Below, piece after piece: positions 44,636-54,423 of a DNA stretch of 64,000 nucleotides. Made by a program: the position numbers and the translations under genes. The notes beneath the pieces were generated by a model. It searched no databases, was not told the origin of the DNA, and saw nothing but the letters and a program-made list of their open reading frames with translations. This stretch comes from Scytonema hofmannii PCC 7110 (GTDB taxonomy: Bacteria > Cyanobacteriota > Cyanobacteriia > Cyanobacteriales > Nostocaceae). The stretch spans positions 1 to 64,000 of the forward strand of contig NZ_KQ976354.1 of the NCBI RefSeq assembly GCF_000346485.2. The letters run 5' to 3'. Numbering within the stretch: the first letter of the stretch is position 1; every line of letters begins with the position of its first letter.

Positions 44636-45300
44636 CACTTGCAAAACTCAAAATTCGACCAAAATCGCCTTCCCGATTGCCCAGTATTGAAGTCCTATTT
44701 AATCCCACCACTTATGCAATTACCAAGTCGGTGAACTGGACACTGCCCCAAGATGCTAATGGCAAATCGATTAAATCTCAAAATTATTTGAATGCACCAA
44801 CCTTATCATTTAGTGGCGGTGGTAGTCGGCAACTTTCTTTAGATTTATTTTTCGATGTCACAGAAAGTCGGTTCCAAGATGTACGAGAAGAAACTAACAA
44901 AATTGTTGCTCTCACCCGCATTGAACCGATTAAGCCAACACCCCGTCCACCAACCTGCGAGGTATCTTGGGGAAATGCACGACCTAATTCTGATTTTCCT
45001 TTTGTGGGCGTTGTCAGTAGTTTGACACAGAAATTTACCCTGTTTCGGCGAGATGGCAAGCCTGTACGGGCAGAATTGAATGTCGTGTTTTTGGAATTGC
45101 TGGATGCAGAAGCAGATCGGCGTCAAACCGATCCGGAAATGACTACCCGTGTAGTACGATTGGGAGACACACTCAGCAGTATTGCCGCAGAAGTGTATCA
45201 AGACCCAACAAATTGGCGGATGATTGCCGAGGCAAATGGTTTAGATAATCCCCTCGATCTGAAGATTGGCACTTCATTAAGCATCCCATCGTTACGGTAG
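44632..45300 (+). CDS. LysM-containing tube/baseplate protein (Afp7-like)
   Basis: 222 residues. N-terminal tube-initiator region (SIEVLFNPTTYAITKSVNWT; APTLSFSGGGSRQLSLDLFF; KFTLFRRDGKPVRAELNVVF) and a C-terminal LysM motif (VVRLGDTLSSIAAEVYQDPT, then NWRMIAEANGLDNP). Corresponds to Afp7/gp53-type hub protein linking tube to baseplate. Overlaps the preceding gene by 4 bases. Confidence 0.92.
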   Translation: MTLAKLKIRPKSPSRLPSIEVLFNPTTYAITKSVNWTLPQDANGKSIKSQNYLNAPTLSFSGGGSRQLSLDLFFDVTESRFQDVREETNKIVALTRIEPIKPTPRPPTCEVSWGNARPNSDFPFVGVVSSLTQKFTLFRRDGKPVRAELNVVFLELLDAEADRRQTDPEMTTRVVRLGDTLSSIAAEVYQDPTNWRMIAEANGLDNPLDLKIGTSLSIPSLR

Positions 45301-45311
45301 GAGGATTAGTT

Positions 45312-46376
45312 ATGGTTTTTCCTAATTTGAGAGCGCCTATCACACCAAGCTTTGATATTTTTATTAATGGTCAATCGTTGTCAAATCAGTCCTTCGATGC
45401 CTTTAGCCATATTGTTCGGATAATCGTGGATGATGACACAGAATTACCGAGTATGTTCGCGATGGAATTCACCAGCGCTGAAGACTCAGAAAATCTTTGG
45501 CTAAACAATAACAACTTATTTGTTATTGGTGCTGAAGTAAAAATTCAATTGGGTTATGGTGATATTATTGAAACAGTAATAATAGGTGAAATTACAGGCT
45601 TAGAACCACGGTTTTCCGTCTCTGACCCACTCAGCTTGATTGTACGTGGTTACGATCGCCGTCATCGGTTGCAACGAGGGCGTAAAACGAGATCGTTCGT
45701 CGATGGACGAGATAGTGCGATCGCATCTCGCATTGCTCAGGAAGTCGGCTTATCATCTGCTGTCACAGATAGTTCAGTCCTACACCCTTATGTCTTGCAA
45801 GCCAATCAAACTGATTGGGAGTTTTTACAACAGCGAGCCAAGCAAATTCAGTATGAGGTCGTGGTTGAGAATAAAACTCTTTTCTTTCGACCTGTAGGAA
45901 ATGGCAAAAATGCTGACCTCTCACTTAGTTTGGATGATTATTTGTTGGAGTTTTGTCCTTACCTTTCCTCAGTAGGTCAGGTCAATCAAGTAACGGTACG
46001 GGGTTGGGATTTTCAGCAGAATGCTGTAATTTCAGGGAATAGCAGCACTGTTACTAGCATGGGTGGAAGACAGAATGGTGCCCAACTAAGTCAACAAGCC
46101 TTTGGAAATGCGATCGCTCAAATCAGTAACCATCCGATTATGAGCCAAGCAGAAGCCGATCAATTAGCGGTAGCCCAGCTTAACCGCACAACTTTGAACT
46201 TGATCGCAGGTGAAGGTGTGTGTTTAGGTTGCACCGATTTACGTGCTGGTCGTGTCATTGAAATTACAGATATTGGCGATCGCTTTAGTGGAAGATACTA
46301 CGTTACTTCTGTCAGCCATCGCTATAGCTACGAGGGTTACTACACTCATTTTTGTGTACGGAGAAATGCCTCATGA
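45312..46376 (+). CDS. Spike hub protein, gpD-like half (Afp8 N-terminal part)
   Basis: 354 residues of the phage late control gpD / VgrG N-terminal fold: FDIFINGQSLSNQSFDAFSH, EVKIQLGYGDIIETVIIGEI, SLIVRGYDRRHRLQRGRKTR, LQANQTDWEFLQQRAKQIQY and ITDIGDRFSGRYYVTSVSHR. In Afp and Pvc this and the next gene are one VgrG-like protein; here the spike is split in two, with an ATGA overlap for coupling. Confidence 0.92.
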   Translation: MVFPNLRAPITPSFDIFINGQSLSNQSFDAFSHIVRIIVDDDTELPSMFAMEFTSAEDSENLWLNNNNLFVIGAEVKIQLGYGDIIETVIIGEITGLEPRFSVSDPLSLIVRGYDRRHRLQRGRKTRSFVDGRDSAIASRIAQEVGLSSAVTDSSVLHPYVLQANQTDWEFLQQRAKQIQYEVVVENKTLFFRPVGNGKNADLSLSLDDYLLEFCPYLSSVGQVNQVTVRGWDFQQNAVISGNSSTVTSMGGRQNGAQLSQQAFGNAIAQISNHPIMSQAEADQLAVAQLNRTTLNLIAGEGVCLGCTDLRAGRVIEITDIGDRFSGRYYVTSVSHRYSYEGYYTHFCVRRNAS

Positions 46377-47020
46377 ACTTCTTGGATATTTTGGTCGATG
46401 AATCAACCCAATTGGCAATGACCAGTCGTATTTACGGTGTAGTGATTAGTACTGTCACCAATAATCAAGACCCTGATAACTTAGGGCGGATTAAAGTCAC
46501 CTTTCCCTGGCTAAACGATAGAGATGAAGGCTATTGGGCAAGACTTGCTACCCCAATGGCGGGAGATGGTCGCGGAATTTATTTTTTACCAGAAGTTCAT
46601 GACGAAGTGTTAGTCATTTTTGAACATGGTGATGTCCGGTTTCCCTACATAATTGGGGCGCTTTGGAATGGTCAGGGTCGCCCTCCTACCAATAATAATG
46701 ATGGTAAAAATAACATTCGTTTAATTAAATCCCGCAGTGGTCATCTCATCCGTCTAGATGATACAAACAAAGCCGAACGAATCGAAATTATTGATAAAAG
46801 CGGCAAGAACAGATTAGTTTTTGATACACAAAACAACACTATCACCATTAACTCAGCCCAAGACCTGACCCTCTCCGCCCGGAATGGCACACTCAAACTA
46901 GAAGCAAAATCAATAGAATTAGATGCCTTAAATACCCTCAAAGTCAGCACCAATAGCCAAGCCGATATTGAAGCTAGGGGCGTGATGAATATTAAAGGTC
47001 AAGTTATTAACTTAAACTAA
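46373..47020 (+). CDS. Spike protein, gp5/VgrG C-terminal half
   Basis: 215 residues. OB-fold (SRIYGVVISTVTNNQDPDNL, then GRIKVTFPWLNDRDEGYWAR) followed by a triple-stranded beta-helix (NRLVFDTQNNTITINSAQDL, LTLSARNGTLKLEAKSIELD). It forms the needle under the tube with PAAR at its tip. ATG 46373 overlaps the stop of the preceding gene; an upstream GTG is rejected. Confidence 0.92.
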   Translation: MNFLDILVDESTQLAMTSRIYGVVISTVTNNQDPDNLGRIKVTFPWLNDRDEGYWARLATPMAGDGRGIYFLPEVHDEVLVIFEHGDVRFPYIIGALWNGQGRPPTNNNDGKNNIRLIKSRSGHLIRLDDTNKAERIEIIDKSGKNRLVFDTQNNTITINSAQDLTLSARNGTLKLEAKSIELDALNTLKVSTNSQADIEARGVMNIKGQVINLN

Positions 47021-47031
47021 ATTTCTAGATT

Positions 47032-47427
47032 ATGGGACAACCAGCAGCCAAAAAAGGCGATCGCATTACAGCCACTGATAACCATTTTGTAATCATACCA
47101 ACAGTGCCGCCCCAAACTCAACTCTTACCCCATCCCTTTATAGGCATTATCAATAACAATCTCAGCCACAATGTCAACATCATGAGACTACCAGCCGCCA
47201 CCGTCGGCAGTACAGCCGATAACACTCCCCCCCACATCCCCACTCCACCCGGAACCAGCTTCCAATCACCACCACCCAATCGCGGCACAATTCGCTTAGG
47301 TAGTCCCACAGTCCGAATCAATGGCAAGATGGCAGCCCGTAATGGCGATGTAGCCGAAACCTGCAACGACCCCGTAGATTTACCCATCGGGCAGGTAATT
47401 GCCGTCAGCACAGTATTCATGGGTTAA
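47032..47427 (+). CDS. PAAR-like spike tip (Afp10-like)
   Basis: 131 residues. PAAR/DUF4150-type motifs: AAKKGDRITATDNHFVIIPT, then AATVGSTADNTPPHIPTPPG and GSPTVRINGKMAARNGDVAE with CNDPVDLPIG. Sharpens the spike and may bind a metal through conserved His/Cys. A 168-base gap with a dispersed repeat (cctctgtggttaaagaaatt) follows. Confidence 0.9.
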   Translation: MGQPAAKKGDRITATDNHFVIIPTVPPQTQLLPHPFIGIINNNLSHNVNIMRLPAATVGSTADNTPPHIPTPPGTSFQSPPPNRGTIRLGSPTVRINGKMAARNGDVAETCNDPVDLPIGQVIAVSTVFMG

Positions 47428-47598
47428 CAGTAACTCTGTCGAGAAATTTCTCTTAACGTCTTTCCTCTGTGTTCTCTGTGCCTCTGTGGTTAAAGAAATT
47501 TTTTCAACCGCTCCAGACGCAGAGAACACAGAGAGAACAATCAAGATCTTATGGACATAACTAATATTTCATAGTTTTTAATTACACAGTAGGTAGTG

Positions 47599-48000
47599 AT
47601 GGCAAGAACATTTTTAGGCGTAGGTGTAGGCTTTCCCGTCAAAGCAGATAACAACGGTGTCATAGAAACAGCTGCCTATGAAGCTAGTATACGTCAATCG
47701 ATATGGCTAATTCTCGGTACTGCTAAAGGAGAACGGGTAATGCGCCCTGAATTTGGCAGTGGTATTTACGATCTGGTATTTGAAATGCAAACAGCAGCAA
47801 CGGCGGGACAAATTTCCCAAATGGTGCGTGAGGATTTGCTGTTTTGGGAACCACGTATTGATGTTTTGGATGTGCAAGTTGTCCCTCGGTCAACTTCAGA
47901 AGGGGAAGAATTATTGATCGGTATCGATTATCAAGTCCGGGCAACCAATAACGTGTTTAATTTGGTCTATCCGTTTTATTTAGAAAGGAGTGCAGGGTAG
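47599..48000 (+). CDS. Baseplate wedge gp25-like protein (Afp9-like)
   Basis: 133 residues with the gp25 pattern: GVGFPVKADNNGVIETAAYE, IRQSIWLILGTAKGERVMRP, EFGSGIYDLVFE with EPRIDVLDV. gp25 starts sheath polymerisation from the baseplate. ATG 47599 is taken; an in-frame GTG lies 3 bases upstream. Standard size; followed after 2 bases by the J-type gene. Confidence 0.94.
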   Translation: MARTFLGVGVGFPVKADNNGVIETAAYEASIRQSIWLILGTAKGERVMRPEFGSGIYDLVFEMQTAATAGQISQMVREDLLFWEPRIDVLDVQVVPRSTSEGEELLIGIDYQVRATNNVFNLVYPFYLERSAG

Positions 48001-48002
48001 TC

Positions 48003-50864
48003 ATGGCACTTTCTCTACCACCAATCGATCGCCGCACAGCCTCAGAAATTGCTGCACAACTGCGATCGCTTTTAGTAATCTATTATCCGGCATCTTTTCG
48101 CAACCCTAATGCTGTGACTGGTGTAAATGCGGCATTGGTGCAAGTGATGGCACGGTTTGCAGAAATCATCATTCAGCGACTCAATCAAGTTCCTGAGAAA
48201 AATTTCCTGGCATTTTTGGATTTGTTGGGGGCGACTCAGTTACCACCGCAAGCAGCACGAGTACCGCTGACATTTACTTTGGCAACGGGTACAACTGGCG
48301 ATGCAGTAGTGTCTGCGGGAACTCAAGTTGCTGTCAGTGAAACTACGCTGTTTGAAACAGAAAGAGATTTAATTGTTACATCAATACAACTGGATTCTGT
48401 GTTGGTGCGTGAAGGCGATCGCTATGCCGATCGAACAGCTACTTTATTATCAGATAATCTTACTAGTATTGCTGCCTTTCAAGGCGAGCGCCCCATTGAC
48501 CATGTTTTCTACATCGGACACAGCCAACTTTTGAGTTTTCCCGAAATTCAAAATTTGCAAATCCAGTTCCATGCTGTACAACTTCTGGGTGACAATGCAA
48601 CTGTACAGTGGCAAATCTGGAATGGGACTGAATGGGCAACAATTGCACCAATTAATCCCGAAGTTCTTAACCAAGTTGGCAACCAACAACTAAATTTTGC
48701 CACAGTTCCAACTGTGCCCATATCTTTAGTTAATGGTATCGCAAACCGTTGGTTACGCTGTCGCTTGCTCACACCCATTACTGGTACTATTCAACTATCA
48801 TCCTTACAAAACCTCAATTTACAGGCGACACTCAACCTGACAGGTTTACTGCTAGAGGCTGCTTTTACAAACCAATTACCGATAGATTTAACGAAGGAAT
48901 TATTCCCCTTTGGAGAGAAACCCAAATTCGGTGATGTCTTCTACCTCGCTCACCTTGAGGCGTTTTCTTTGGCGGGGGCTAATATCACGCTCAATATCAC
49001 GGTGATTAATCCAGGGGGTAATACCCTACCTCCTACCGCAGATCCCAGGCTGATATGGGAATGCTGGAATGGTCAAATTTGGGTTCAGTTAGGCACAACG
49101 AGTAAAGATGGTGCGATCGCTCCTGTTACTAACAATTTTGCAGACACCACCAATGGGTTGACAAGCACAGGAACAGTGAAATTTACCCTACCCACAGGGG
49201 TGAAATCAACAACTGTAAACGGGATTGAAAATGCTTGGTTACGGGTACGAATTGTTAGTGGAAACTATGGTGTAGAAGCACTTTATGAGTTGGTTCCTAC
49301 TCCGTCACCCCCACCACCACAGCCAACTTATCGCTTAGTTCCGGCGACGTTTGCTCCCCCAGTCATCCAATCAATTCGGGTGGATTATCAGTTGACGCGA
49401 TCGCTTGCTCCGGAAGCGATAATTACGGAAAATGATTTTGTCTATTCTGAAAATCTGGCAGTTGCAGCGACACAACCCTTTACACCTTTTCGTAGCACCA
49501 CAGATACACAACCGTCGCTCTATTTAGGGTTTTCTTTACCACCAGGTCGTCAAGAATTTCCCAATCGCCCTATCAGCATTTATATCAAAGTTCCAGAGAT
49601 TAGCAATAGTGAAGCCCTACGTCTGGCGTGGGAATATTCTAACGGTGAAACCTGGCAAACTCTAGTAGTCCGAGATGAGACTGCTGGGTTTAGTAGATCG
49701 GGTCTGGTGGAAGTTTTAGTACCAGCAGATTTTACCCCATCTACAGAGTTTGGTAGAGAAAGATACTGGTTAAGGGTACGCTTGCTTAGTAGTACAGAGT
49801 TGACAGCACCGCATTTACAAAGATTGCTGTTGAATACAACGATGGCAATTCAGGCTCAAACCTTACACAATGAAATTCTCGGTTCTAGTAATAGTACTGA
49901 GTTTCAAACCTTCCGCGCTACTCGCACTCCCATTTTAGATGGTCAACAATTGGATGTGCAAGAGTCTGATGGCTGGACACATTGGCAAGAAGTTACAGAT
50001 TTTTATGGTTCTACACCCCGCGATCGCCATTACCTTCTCAACCATCTCACCGGAGAAATTCGTTTTGGGGATGGACAACAGGGAATGATTCCCCCCACTG
50101 GTACGGGTAATATTCGCCTCACCCGTTATCAAACTGGAGGAGGAGCAGCAGGTAACCGCAATCCAGGAGCGATCGCTCAACTCAAAACCACTGTACCCTT
50201 TATCAAAGCGGTCACTAATTTTGAAGCAGCGACAGGGGGAACTGATGCTGAAAGTTTGGAAAGTCTACGCGATCGCATTCCTCGCCAACTCCGCCACCGC
50301 GATCGGGCTGTGACAGTAGAAGATTATCAAGATTTGGCAATGCAAGCCTCACCGGAAGTCGCACGGGCAAAATGCGTTCCTCTACATAATCTGGTAGTCA
50401 ATCCGGTGATTACTTCACAAACATCAATAACACCAGGCGTTTTAAGTGTAATCGTTGTGCCCAATAGTGATGCACCCAACCCTTCACCCAGTTTAGAATT
50501 AATCAATCGAGTGCAGTCCTATCTTGAACGTCGTCGTTTACCAAATGCTGATTTGGTGGTCGTGGGACCTGAATATGTCCGCGTCGATGTGACGACGGAA
50601 GTTTCTCTAGTCTCTCTTGATTCAGCCAGTGGTGTTGCTGCATCAGTCCGCCAAACCCTAGACCGCTTTCTCCATCCCCTCACAGGTGGACTAGACGGTA
50701 ACGGCTGGGACTTTGGACGGGAACCTTATAAATCAGATTTATATGCTTTACTCGAAGCCATTCCTGGTGTTGATTATATTCGGAGTCTAAGTATTTCCCC
50801 TATTCCAGACAGTAGCCAATTTCTAGTTTATTCCGGTAATCACACAATTAATTTAACGATTTAG
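48003..50864 (+). CDS. Baseplate J-like protein 1 (Afp11-like)
   Basis: 953 residues. N-terminal wedge part (RRTASEIAAQLRSLLVIYYP; KNFLAFLDLLGATQLPPQAA), long beta-rich middle with several repeated lectin-like modules (WQIWNGTEWATIAPINPEVL; WECWNGQIWVQLGTTSKDGA; WEYSNGETWQTLVVRDETAG), and the C-terminal J core (RLTRYQTGGGAAGNRNPGAI; DRAVTVEDYQDLAMQASPEV). gp6-type wedge of the baseplate ring. Confidence 0.94.
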   Translation: MALSLPPIDRRTASEIAAQLRSLLVIYYPASFRNPNAVTGVNAALVQVMARFAEIIIQRLNQVPEKNFLAFLDLLGATQLPPQAARVPLTFTLATGTTGDAVVSAGTQVAVSETTLFETERDLIVTSIQLDSVLVREGDRYADRTATLLSDNLTSIAAFQGERPIDHVFYIGHSQLLSFPEIQNLQIQFHAVQLLGDNATVQWQIWNGTEWATIAPINPEVLNQVGNQQLNFATVPTVPISLVNGIANRWLRCRLLTPITGTIQLSSLQNLNLQATLNLTGLLLEAAFTNQLPIDLTKELFPFGEKPKFGDVFYLAHLEAFSLAGANITLNITVINPGGNTLPPTADPRLIWECWNGQIWVQLGTTSKDGAIAPVTNNFADTTNGLTSTGTVKFTLPTGVKSTTVNGIENAWLRVRIVSGNYGVEALYELVPTPSPPPPQPTYRLVPATFAPPVIQSIRVDYQLTRSLAPEAIITENDFVYSENLAVAATQPFTPFRSTTDTQPSLYLGFSLPPGRQEFPNRPISIYIKVPEISNSEALRLAWEYSNGETWQTLVVRDETAGFSRSGLVEVLVPADFTPSTEFGRERYWLRVRLLSSTELTAPHLQRLLLNTTMAIQAQTLHNEILGSSNSTEFQTFRATRTPILDGQQLDVQESDGWTHWQEVTDFYGSTPRDRHYLLNHLTGEIRFGDGQQGMIPPTGTGNIRLTRYQTGGGAAGNRNPGAIAQLKTTVPFIKAVTNFEAATGGTDAESLESLRDRIPRQLRHRDRAVTVEDYQDLAMQASPEVARAKCVPLHNLVVNPVITSQTSITPGVLSVIVVPNSDAPNPSPSLELINRVQSYLERRRLPNADLVVVGPEYVRVDVTTEVSLVSLDSASGVAASVRQTLDRFLHPLTGGLDGNGWDFGREPYKSDLYALLEAIPGVDYIRSLSISPIPDSSQFLVYSGNHTINLTI

Positions 50865-50927
50865 CCCTCATTTATCAGCAAGACTTCTTAATTTTGAATT
50901 TTGAATTTTGAATTTTGAATTAATATT

Positions 50928-51857
50928 ATGCCTCTCTCCCTTCCCAACCTCGACGATCGAACTTATAACGATTTAGTTGCTGAAGCTCTCAATCTAATTC
51001 CCACCTATGCACCGGAATGGACAAACCATAACCCCTCCGATCCAGGGATTACGCTAATTGAAATGTTTGCCCACATCACAGAAATGTTGCTGTATCGGCA
51101 AAATCGAATTACCCAACAAAATATACAGATGTTTTTGCGACTGCTGAACAATCCTGAATGGCAGCCTGGGGAAGATTTGCAGCGAGACGTGCAAGATACT
51201 GTATTAAATTTACGACAACACGATCGAGTAGTAACCTGTGAGGATTTTGAGGAAATAGCACTTGCATCCGATCCAAATGTAGCTCGTGCTTATTGTGTCC
51301 CTCGACGCAATCTAGAATCAGAAAACTCTCTAGATCGCAGTGTCAATAGACCGGGACATATCAGCGTCATCGTTATTCCCCAGAGTCAAGATCCCATTCC
51401 CCAACCGACACCAGAGTTGCTCCAGCTAATCAAGGATAACCTAGAACCTCGAAGATTGCTAACTACACGAGTACACGTAGTTGGTCCGCGCTATTTTCCT
51501 GTAGGAATCAGGTTGACTCTCGTACTCAAGCGGGATGCGATTGAAAGTAAAACCCATGATGCAGCGATCTCCGCCCTTAAAAAATTCTTCGATCCGCTAA
51601 TGGGTGGATCGCAAGGTAAAGGTTGGTCTTTCGGGCGCAATGTCTATGTCTCGGAAATTTATCAACTGCTGGATAATTTATCAGGTGTCGATTATGTTAC
51701 CCGCACCAACGATCGAGATGAATTAATTGTGGTCGATCGGAGCCGGCTTGTACAGCAATCAGAAGAACTGGTAGCTGTCGAAATTAGACCCGAAGAGTTA
51801 GTGGAATTTCGGCTTGACACCAGCGAAATCACGATTAAATCTCCCCTGCAACTCTAA
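50928..51857 (+). CDS. Baseplate J-like protein 2, short form (Afp12-like)
   Basis: 309 residues. Start LPNLDDRTYNDLVAEALNLI, then EWTNHNPSDPGITLIEMFAH is that of putative baseplate assembly proteins of 600-1000 residues. Here it goes after about 85 residues straight to the J C-terminal core (HDRVVTCEDFEEIALASDPN; KFFDPLMGGSQGKGWSFGRN). Either a natural short form or an internal deletion of the middle. A ttttgaa tandem repeat at 50893-50921 precedes the start. Confidence 0.85.
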   Translation: MPLSLPNLDDRTYNDLVAEALNLIPTYAPEWTNHNPSDPGITLIEMFAHITEMLLYRQNRITQQNIQMFLRLLNNPEWQPGEDLQRDVQDTVLNLRQHDRVVTCEDFEEIALASDPNVARAYCVPRRNLESENSLDRSVNRPGHISVIVIPQSQDPIPQPTPELLQLIKDNLEPRRLLTTRVHVVGPRYFPVGIRLTLVLKRDAIESKTHDAAISALKKFFDPLMGGSQGKGWSFGRNVYVSEIYQLLDNLSGVDYVTRTNDRDELIVVDRSRLVQQSEELVAVEIRPEELVEFRLDTSEITIKSPLQL

Positions 51858-51873
51858 TGACAACTTACAGCTT

Positions 51874-52551
51874 ATGCGATCGCCCAGCACCTTACTCAAC
51901 TATCTCCCTGCAATTTATCAAACCGACCCCTTTATTGGTCAGTTCTTCCTAGCATTTGAAAAAATCTTGCTGGGGCGTCAGGATGAAGTAACTTTTCCCG
52001 ATCGCGGACTAGAAGAAGCGATCGCCAATTTCCCCACCTATTTAGATCCTTACAAAACTCCTGAATCGTTTTTGTCTTGGTTAGCTAGTTGGGTGGCGTT
52101 GAGTGTGCGGGCTGATTGGCCAGTACCTATCCAGCGTGATTTTATTGCCAATATTGTCCAGCGCTATCGATTTCGCGGTACAAAAGCCAACCTCCAAGAA
52201 CTACTGCGGATGTTTGTCCGAGGTACACCGGAAATTATCGAAACTAACACCGCCGAGTTTCAGATTGGTGTTCATTCCACTATTGGTGAAGACACTTACC
52301 TCCGAGGCGGATCGCCACACTTTTTCCAAGTCACGATTGTCCTACCCGAAGAATTACGGAACCGACCTCAAGAACTCGCCCGTCAACTGGAAATTGCCCA
52401 CGCCATTATCGAACTAGAAAAACCTGCCCATACAACTTACGAACTTATTCCTATCTATCCCGGTACGATGCAGATCGGCGTTACTTCAACAGTGGGGATT
52501 GACACACTACTAGGAACTGTTCCTGTATCTTCAAGTACTTCTATCAATTAA
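51874..52551 (+). CDS. Phage tail protein I-like baseplate component
   Basis: 225 residues: LLNYLPAIYQTDPFIGQFFL, LDPYKTPESFLSWLASWVAL, YRFRGTKANLQELLRMFVRG and KPAHTTYELIPIYPGTMQIG. This is the P2 gpI/COG4385-like family that joins the baseplate wedge to the fibre. ATG 51874 is chosen; the upstream open frame overlaps the preceding gene. 17 bases before the fibre gene. Confidence 0.9.
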   Translation: MRSPSTLLNYLPAIYQTDPFIGQFFLAFEKILLGRQDEVTFPDRGLEEAIANFPTYLDPYKTPESFLSWLASWVALSVRADWPVPIQRDFIANIVQRYRFRGTKANLQELLRMFVRGTPEIIETNTAEFQIGVHSTIGEDTYLRGGSPHFFQVTIVLPEELRNRPQELARQLEIAHAIIELEKPAHTTYELIPIYPGTMQIGVTSTVGIDTLLGTVPVSSSTSIN

Positions 52552-52568
52552 TCAAGGAAACTAAAACT

Positions 52569-53732
52569 ATGCCCGAAATTAAACGCCTCAACTACTTTAC
52601 CTCTCAATTCCTAGTTGAGCAGGATTTTCAAGATGAACAAGCCTACCATCGTCAGATGCGCTATCGCCACAATCGCTTGCTGCATACCTGGGGAGTCATT
52701 GAAGGACTGGAAGTAACTCGTAGTGGCGATCGCCAAGTCTCAGTTAGTCCTGGTACGGCGAGCGATCGCCAGGGACAAGAAATTGTCTTGACTGCTGCTA
52801 CAACGCCTACACCCAGCAGCAACAATACATTTAGACCCAATGCTACGGTGTATGTTACAATTGCCTACAATGAAGCTTCCGATCCAGGCGATCGCTACCA
52901 AGGTGGGGGCGTAGATAACTTTACCCGCACCACAGAGCGCCCTATTTTGGAAATTTCAGACACAGTACCGCCACGGGATGGCTCAGTGATTATACTAGCA
53001 GAGATAGTGCTCGATGCTAATGGTAACATCAACACCATTAACTCTTCAGTACAGCAATTGGCGAGTGCGGTGATTGCACCAGCAGCGATCGGGACGACTC
53101 AACTCGCAGACGGTATAGTTACCACTGCCAAACTAAACGATAACGCCGTCACCAGAGCTAAAATAGGCGATGGTGCTGTAGGTAATACCCAGTTGGGCAA
53201 TAATGCCGTTAACAGCGCCAAAATTGAAGATAACGCCATCACCACAGCCAAAATAGCAGATAATGCTGTTAATGCTGCTAAAATTCAACTTTTAATTCCG
53301 CAACAAAATAGACCAACCAGACGCTACTACGCCCCTCTGTTTCCAACTCTATCAACTCAATTGTCAGGACCAGATCCAGGTTATTTATATGCTCCCGGTA
53401 CAGGTCTTCTGCTACGGCAACTCGGCAGAACTGTTCTTTGGCTGAATCTTCCACACGGTAGCTTAATGACCAACTTTGGTGCGGTTGTCAGAGAGCCAGG
53501 AAATACAACCTTTTCCTTACAGCTTACTCTGGCACAGTTAAATAAAGACCATATATCTAATACTCTTCAAATCCTCTCATTTACCTCAACCAGTGAAAGA
53601 GCATCCATTCTCAGTCAAGAGGTTAATAATGAGTTTTTCTATGTGGTTTTTGTTAATTATCAACAAGCCTCAACGAACGTTGCAATTATCCAATCTGTTT
53701 ACATTGACTATCAGCCCACTCAATTATTCTAA
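52569..53732 (+). CDS. Tail fibre-like protein
   Basis: 387 residues. N-terminal baseplate-binding domain (LNYFTSQFLVEQDFQDEQAY, then WGVIEGLEVTRSGDRQVSVS). Then about eight tandem repeats of 10 residues of the type DNAVTTAKI/GDGAVGNTQL that form a triple beta-spiral shaft, and a C-terminal beta-rich head (residues about 250-387) that would contact the target. Likely the Afp13-type receptor-binding or anchoring protein. Confidence 0.82.
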   Translation: MPEIKRLNYFTSQFLVEQDFQDEQAYHRQMRYRHNRLLHTWGVIEGLEVTRSGDRQVSVSPGTASDRQGQEIVLTAATTPTPSSNNTFRPNATVYVTIAYNEASDPGDRYQGGGVDNFTRTTERPILEISDTVPPRDGSVIILAEIVLDANGNINTINSSVQQLASAVIAPAAIGTTQLADGIVTTAKLNDNAVTRAKIGDGAVGNTQLGNNAVNSAKIEDNAITTAKIADNAVNAAKIQLLIPQQNRPTRRYYAPLFPTLSTQLSGPDPGYLYAPGTGLLLRQLGRTVLWLNLPHGSLMTNFGAVVREPGNTTFSLQLTLAQLNKDHISNTLQILSFTSTSERASILSQEVNNEFFYVVFVNYQQASTNVAIIQSVYIDYQPTQLF

Positions 53733-53760
53733 CTATTCAGCAAAATTTTGGAGATAAAAA

Positions 53761-54345
53761 ATGGAACGCAAAGTCACTATCAAGTCAGCAGAAAATAGAT
53801 TAACGGTTGCGGTTTCAGAGGCTCAAACAATTGAAATTTTTGACGAGCAAGGTCAATTAATGGAGACAATAAGAAGCGAAAAAATTATTGCTCCTCAAAT
53901 CTTTTACCTTAAACCTGGTGACTACACCGTTGTGACTAACGGCAAAATTGAGCAGACCACCGTTGATGCAGAAAAAATTAATGTTTCTTTTCCAGAAATT
54001 ACTCAACTGCAAGTGACATCAGACGCAAAAGATTTTCATAAAGTAGATGGGATTCCTGAAATTCCAGCAGACGGCACATCTTTTACCACCATCACTATCC
54101 AAAAAGCAGATATTCAGGGTAATCCCTTAACTACAACTAAAGACAACGATGAAATCTTTCTCCGCACCGATGCGGGTATCATCAAAGATGAGAAAGGATC
54201 TCAACAGATTCGTCGTCTAGAACTTCAACAAGGAAAAGCAGCCTTCCGCCTCTATTCAGAGGAGCGCAAACGGGTTGCTAAAGTTCAGGTGATGTGTGCA
54301 GATCCCGATGTGATGAACACATCTATTCACATCGAATTTTTCTAA
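53761..54345 (+). CDS. Ig-like domain protein at end of eCIS operon
   Basis: 194 residues. N-terminal strand-rich part (ERKVTIKSAENRLTVAVSEA, FYLKPGDYTVVTNG) and an invasin/Big_1-like Ig domain (VDGIPEIPADGTSFTTITIQ, then KADIQGNPLTTTKDNDEIFL) ending in CADPDVMNTSIHIEFF. No signal peptide. It is 28 bases after the fibre gene and likely part of the same operon; possible fibre accessory or adhesion part. Function not known. Confidence 0.7.
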   Translation: MERKVTIKSAENRLTVAVSEAQTIEIFDEQGQLMETIRSEKIIAPQIFYLKPGDYTVVTNGKIEQTTVDAEKINVSFPEITQLQVTSDAKDFHKVDGIPEIPADGTSFTTITIQKADIQGNPLTTTKDNDEIFLRTDAGIIKDEKGSQQIRRLELQQGKAAFRLYSEERKRVAKVQVMCADPDVMNTSIHIEFF

Positions 54346-54423
54346 AAGCGTTGTATCCAGGGTCATCACCGCCCTTTTCAGGTTAACTGAGATCTGGCAG
54401 CATTCTCAACAAGACTATAAAAA

